Shown here one piece after another: positions 59,838 through 64,000 of a stretch of DNA of 64,000 nucleotides. The notes under the pieces were generated by a model. The model saw only the letters and a program-made list of their open reading frames with translations. It was not told the origin of the DNA and ran no database searches. Positions within the stretch are counted from its first letter, which is position 1; the number at the start of each line of letters is the position of its first letter. The position numbers and the translations under genes were made by a program. Origin of the DNA: Brienomyrus brachyistius (taxonomy: Eukaryota > Chordata > Actinopteri > Osteoglossiformes > Mormyridae); the NCBI RefSeq assembly GCF_023856365.1, contig NC_064548.1:17222461-17286460 (forward strand). Direction: 5' to 3'.

Positions 59838-62800
59838 ATGTTCCTTCTCTCCGCTTCTGTCATGGTGTTTTTGGGCTCGTTGCATGGTGTCTGTGGGGGA
59901 GCGTACTATGGACACAAGCAGCTGGCCCAGCAGCACCAGCCTCTCATGCAGTTACCTCACATCCCCTTGGGAAATGACGGGCTGCCCCCACAGCATTACA
60001 TGGGCCAGGAGATGCCCCACGTGCAGTATGGAAAAGAGGGGCCTGTGCTCCCACAGTACAGGAAAGAATTACCACACTTTCCCATGCATTTAGCCCAAGA
60101 GATGCCACGCAAAGACAAAGGTAAAGGTAAGGATTCCATACAAATGTCACAAAGCACAACTGTTTTCAGAGGCGGCCATTTCAGATCCATAAAGTAAAAA
60201 TCCAAACCAGGATTTTGTTTCAACCAACCAGTTGAGTACTCTGTGACTGTGACTCTTTATGCTCAACTGGTTGGTTGAAACAAAATCTTGGTTTGGATTT
60301 TTACAATGAAGTATATGACTTAAATCTTATTAAGATTTGTTATATGTGTCATACCAATAAAAATGATAATTATTAAAAAAAAAACAAAAAAAAACATTTG
60401 TTTCAGACAGTACTAGTCTGGATACACTAAGTGGTGTGACAGATGCTCTGCCCCCCCCCCACAATCCCCTGACTTAAAACCTATACACTCAAAGAGTTAA
60501 GGCCAATTTACACTTCACCTCATGTGCTTTCAGTCGTGCACAGGGTCAATTTCATCATCAGGGGTTTGCACAGGACTGCTGTGGATGATGTGCGTGTTGC
60601 CCAGATTTTTTTGTCAGGTGGAAAATATGCGCGTGTGTGTGTGCAAAATAATTGACAAGGGATTCCCAGTAGGTGGCAGCATGGACTCTCACAGAGCAGA
60701 GGTTAACCAAGAAAGAGTAGATGAAGAATTGTTGGTACAGTAGTTATGGTAAGCAGCTGTATGAGGAGGTGGTACCTAAGTATCTATTTTTTCATACTAT
60801 TCATGCATTATACCATGATATATGGTATCTTCAAAGCAACAGTATTCCGGCATTTTGGTTTGGGGGGGCGGGGGGTGTCCCAGCTAATTTTGTCACATGG
60901 ATTTCAAAATACTGCAGTATACCATGTTAACTTAAAACCCCCCGAAGCCTAGCCCAAACAATTTTAAAACTGTCCATAAGATTTATATTATACTGCTTGT
61001 GTTTATGTACAGTGTCAAATGTAGTATGAACAGAAGCTTCCACACACACGACTGTCTGCAGCCCGAAAGCGCGCATGGAAAAATGAAGTATGAACTAGGC
61101 TTAAGAGCAAGGTAGCCAGTTTTTGCCCAGAACTTGTAGAAACTCCTTCGGGGTCGTTGAAGAAGTATTCCAGGTGGCTACATCTAGAAGCAGGTTAAAA
61201 GAATGCCAAGAGTCCGCAATGCTGCCATCGAAGCAAAAGGGGGTTATATCGAAGAGTACAACATTTGAGAAAATTATGAGAAAAAATTGAGATGTTGCAC
61301 ACCACTCTTAGTTGTTGCAAAATGTACTATGTATTACTTTATTGACTCAAGGCCTTTTACTATAAGGTGAATAATATAGCTCAAAACAGAGAAAAATGCA
61401 TTAAAGCAGGAGTGTCCTGAGTTTGACTGGTACTGTAAATCAATTAAAGCTAAAATACTGAAAATAAAAAATCTGTGTTGGGTGTATATATCCTCTTTCT
61501 GAAAAAAATAATAATAATAATTTTTACAGGTAAAGCAATTCTCAGAGGAGAGAAGGGACTTCCAGGAGACACTGGCCCCAAGGGGCCTCCCGGACCTCAG
61601 GGCCCCCCAGGACTACCTGGCCATGGTCAACCAGGCCCACAGGGGAAACCAGGTCCCCCTGGTCCCCCAGGTTATCCTGGCATAGGCAAGCCAGGCATGC
61701 CAGGAATGCCAGGAAAACCAGGAGAAATGGGACTGCCTGGACCAAAGGGTGAGCTGGGTGATGTTGGTGGAGAAGGACCAATGGGATTGCCAGGGCCTCA
61801 AGGTCTTCCTGGACCTCCAGGACTGCCGGGCCTGTTAAAACAAGGGGGGCAGGGGTTTCCAGGACAGCCAGGTCCCCGTGGGGAATCTGGTCATAAGGGT
61901 CTCAATGGATTACCAGGCCTACCAGGGCCTAAAGGTGACAAAGGAAATGGTTTACCCGGATTACCAGGACTTAAAGGTCCGGGTGGACCCCCAGGGCCAC
62001 CAGGTCAAGTAGGACTCCCTGGAGTAGGAAAACCGGGTCTGAATGGGCTCCCGGGGACACCTGGAGTTTCTGGAAAACCAGGCCCTCCTGGAGAGCCAGG
62101 GATTTCAGGACCAGCAGGTGAGAGGGGACCACCTGGGCCAACAGGATTACGTGGAATTGGTAAACCAGGACAAGATGGGCTGCCAGGACAACCTGGATTT
62201 CCTGGAGGAAAAGGAGAACCAGGCCCACGAGGTTTACCGGGTGCCCCTGGCTTACCTGGATTTGGGAAACCAGGATATCCTGGTCCCAAAGGGGACAAGG
62301 GACTGGGTGGCTTACCTGGTGCACCTGGTGCAAAGGGTGAAAAAGGTCATGGAGGCTTCCCAGGGATGAATGGCCCCCCAGGACCCATTGGAACTCACGG
62401 CTTGCCAGGGCCAATGGGGCCACCTGGAGGCCTTGGCTTCCCCGGTCCAAAAGGAGAATTTGGTGCCAATGGGCTACCAGGGCAAGCAGGGCCTCAAGGT
62501 CTACCAGGGCCCCCTGGGTTACCAGGTCAGCCTGGATTGCCAGGAGAGGAGGGACAGCCCGGACCACGTGGTTTTCCTGGACCACTAGGCCCGAAAGGGG
62601 AAAATGGGCACAAAGGATTACCGGGACCGCCTGGTGGCCCTGGATTGCCTGGCATCAAAGGTGAAGTGGGATTCCCCGGCGACCAAGGTCCCCAAGGTCC
62701 AAAGGGTATCCCAGGACTTATGGGTCCTGGTGGCCCATTAGGGCCGCCAGGACTTCCAGGTGCCAAGGGAGAAATTGGACCACCTGGCCAGCCTGGCCTC

Positions 62801-63448
62801 CCTGGTGAGGGAATTCCAGGGATCCAAGGTCCCTTAGGACCTCCAGGAAAACCTGGTTCAAGTGGGCCTCCTGGTTTACCTGGCAGACCAGGACAACCTG
62901 GGCCTCCTGGACCCCCTGGACCTCCAGCACAACCACCCGGCATTGGACAAGTCCAGCCTGAGATGGGTGTTGATCTGGAAGGAGCCAAAACTTTACCGCA
63001 AGGTTACAAGAAGGGCAAACATGGAGGAGACTTTATGGGTCTAAATGGCCTAGATGTGCCTGCGTTCACAGCTCAGTTAACAACACCTTTCCCTCCTGTG
63101 GGTGTTCCAGTGGTATTTAACAAGGTTCTCTATAATGGAGGTCAGAACTACAATCCACAGAGTGGCATTTTCACCTGCAGCATTCCTGGTATTTATTACT
63201 TTGTTTACCACATCCACTGCAAAGGAGCCAATGTGTGGGTGGCTCTTTTCAGGAACAATGAGCCTGTTATTTACACATACGACGAGTACAAAAAAGGTTT
63301 CCTGGATCAGGCTTCAGGGAGTGCGGTGCTCCCACTAAAGCCAGGAGACACGGTCTACATGCAGCTTCCATCAGAACAGGCAGCTGGACTGTATGCTGGC
63401 CAATATGTCCACTCATCTTTCTCTGGATATTTATTGTACCCAGTGTAA
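59838..63448 (+). CDS. col8a1: Collagen type VIII alpha-1 chain, 2 coding exons, 735 aa
   Basis: This short-chain, network-forming collagen is secreted to subendothelial and Descemet-type matrices. Coding parts are 59838-60126 and 61530-63448 (phase 1 junction, GT-AG), stop TAA at 63446-63448. The ATG sits 9 bases inside an exon that opens after an AG at 59827-59828. A signal peptide covers about residues 1-20, followed by GAYYG as in human COL8A1. The NC2 domain runs to about 102. The Gly-X-Y helix starts at G103 and carries the short G-x-G-K-P-G type imperfections typical of type VIII/X chains. After a linker, the C1q/NC1 trimerisation domain occupies about 606-735 ([39 protein letters not shown]). 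Human is 744 aa. Apparent in-frame codons upstream of 61530 are intron. Teleosts may have a and b copies; I cannot tell which this is. Confidence 0.96.
60167..60310 (+). mobile_element. Palindromic hAT-like MITE, copy 5, in the col8a1 intron
   Basis: It begins CAGAGGCGGCCATTTCAG 41 bases after the exon's distal donor. Arms 60194-60236 and 60262-60304 pair at 42 of 43 positions around a 25-base loop with TGTGACTCTTTATG. The outer right terminus is lost. Confidence 0.85.
60310..61529 (+). other. Remaining col8a1 intron between coding exons
   Basis: Holds homopolymer A and C runs (about 60374-60396, 60451-60460) and an AATAATAAT run directly before the acceptor TTTTTACAG at 61529. No other feature is recognised. 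Confidence 0.6.
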
Positions 63449-63825
63449 CAGAATTTTGAAAAGGAAATACAATGTTTTTTAAGGTGAGGGTTTTGAAATC
63501 AACAGTGACAAGTGGGCAAGTTGTGCCAACTCCTACCTTCCAAATACACATCGGAATGTCAAGGTACATACTGCATATTCAACTTTTAAAGGTATGATAC
63601 AGACTAGAAAACTACAATTTCTTGTTTGTGAAACAAAAATAACCTAAGTAAAACAATTTCTTAACTACAGGAACATATTACAGACCAGCTTAATATTTAT
63701 TTTGAAACCAAGCATCAGTAGTTTTTCAATGACAAATAGCTCAAGATAGTTTATTCATGAACATATTTGGTAACTTCTTTTCTAGTTTTGTTGCAGTGAA
63801 AAAAGATTAGCATTTTTGTATTTTT

Positions 63826-63831
63826 AATAAA
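63826..63831 (+). terminator. Poly(A) signal AATAAA, col8a1
   Basis: AATAAA lies 378 bases after the col8a1 stop, in AT-rich 3' UTR with ATTTA-type motifs around 63690-63760. COL8A1 3' UTRs can be longer, so later sites outside the window are possible. Confidence 0.5.
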
Positions 63832-63899
63832 TGGGAAATATTACATTTTCTAGTACCAAACTATTTTCATAACCTTAGTGTGGGTTTCCTTTGAAGCAG

Positions 63900-64000
63900 G
63901 CCTCCTATTCCATGATCTAAAGCCAGGGACGGCTCCAGCTAAAGGAGGAATGGGCAATTACCTCGGGTCTCCAACTTTCCAGTGTTAGTAACTACCACAA
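63900..64000 (+). repeat. Downstream flank, possible repeat edge
   Basis: GGACGGCTCCAGCTAAAGG and the following GGGCAATTACCTCGGG resemble the end of a fish interspersed repeat. The window stops before it can be judged. Confidence 0.25.

Noticed and set aside
61475..61529. Possible upstream start codon extending the large collagen exon
   Set aside because: The extension reads through an intronic AATAAT tract and crosses a good acceptor (TTTTTACAG) that restores the frame to the signal-peptide exon.
62005..62988. Long reverse-strand glycine/proline-rich frames
   Set aside because: They are antisense shadows of the col8a1 Gly-X-Y repeat, which is open in several frames.

Overview
The window looks like nuclear DNA of a ray-finned (teleost-type) fish. 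It is AT-rich and intron-bearing, and it is crowded with fish-type tRNA-derived SINEs with (ATGG)n tails, Tc1-like transposase remnants, hAT-type and other foldback MITEs, LINE fragments and microsatellites. It has no prokaryotic gene organisation. The species cannot be fixed from the sequence.

Two protein-coding genes can be supported, both on the + strand. At 2377-7537 is a complete seven-exon gene of the CDC50/TMEM30 family (354 aa; P4-ATPase flippase beta subunit), best called tmem30c-like. It has a plausible TATA/Inr core promoter upstream and a poly(A) signal downstream. At 59838-63448 are the two coding exons of a type VIII collagen alpha-1 chain (735 aa: signal peptide, NC2, collagen triple helix, C1q/NC1 domain). 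A GC- and CACCC-rich block near 40.0 kb, followed by a short exon-like stretch with a strong donor at 40157/40158, is a candidate distal promoter and 5' non-coding exon of the same gene. That would give a first intron of about 19.7 kb. As far as I recall, human COL8A1 and the human TMEM30C pseudogene both lie in 3q12, so the pairing probably reflects old vertebrate synteny.

Layout: 1-2.2 kb, SINE copy and an (AT)n tract; 2.2-7.9 kb, tmem30c-like gene, whose introns hold a SINE, a Tigger/pogo-like element and two foldback elements; 8-40 kb, a gene-poor interval filled with MITEs, SINEs, a Ty3/gypsy pol relic, three separate Tc1-like relics and a LINE 3' part; 40-59.8 kb, the candidate long intron of col8a1 with more MITEs and a LINE reverse-transcriptase relic; 59.8-63.4 kb, col8a1 coding exons; 63.4-64 kb, its 3' UTR and flank.

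The most noteworthy non-genic signals are a five-copy palindromic hAT-like MITE family (one copy with a perfect 8-bp target duplication, and one forming a near-perfect 43-bp hairpin just downstream of a tandem splice donor in col8a1), a Tigger-like element that runs almost to the acceptor of tmem30c-like exon 4, and a short GC-rich hydrophobic open frame on the minus strand at 31402-31584 that looks exon-like but belongs to no gene I recognise. I found no wholly new biological system.
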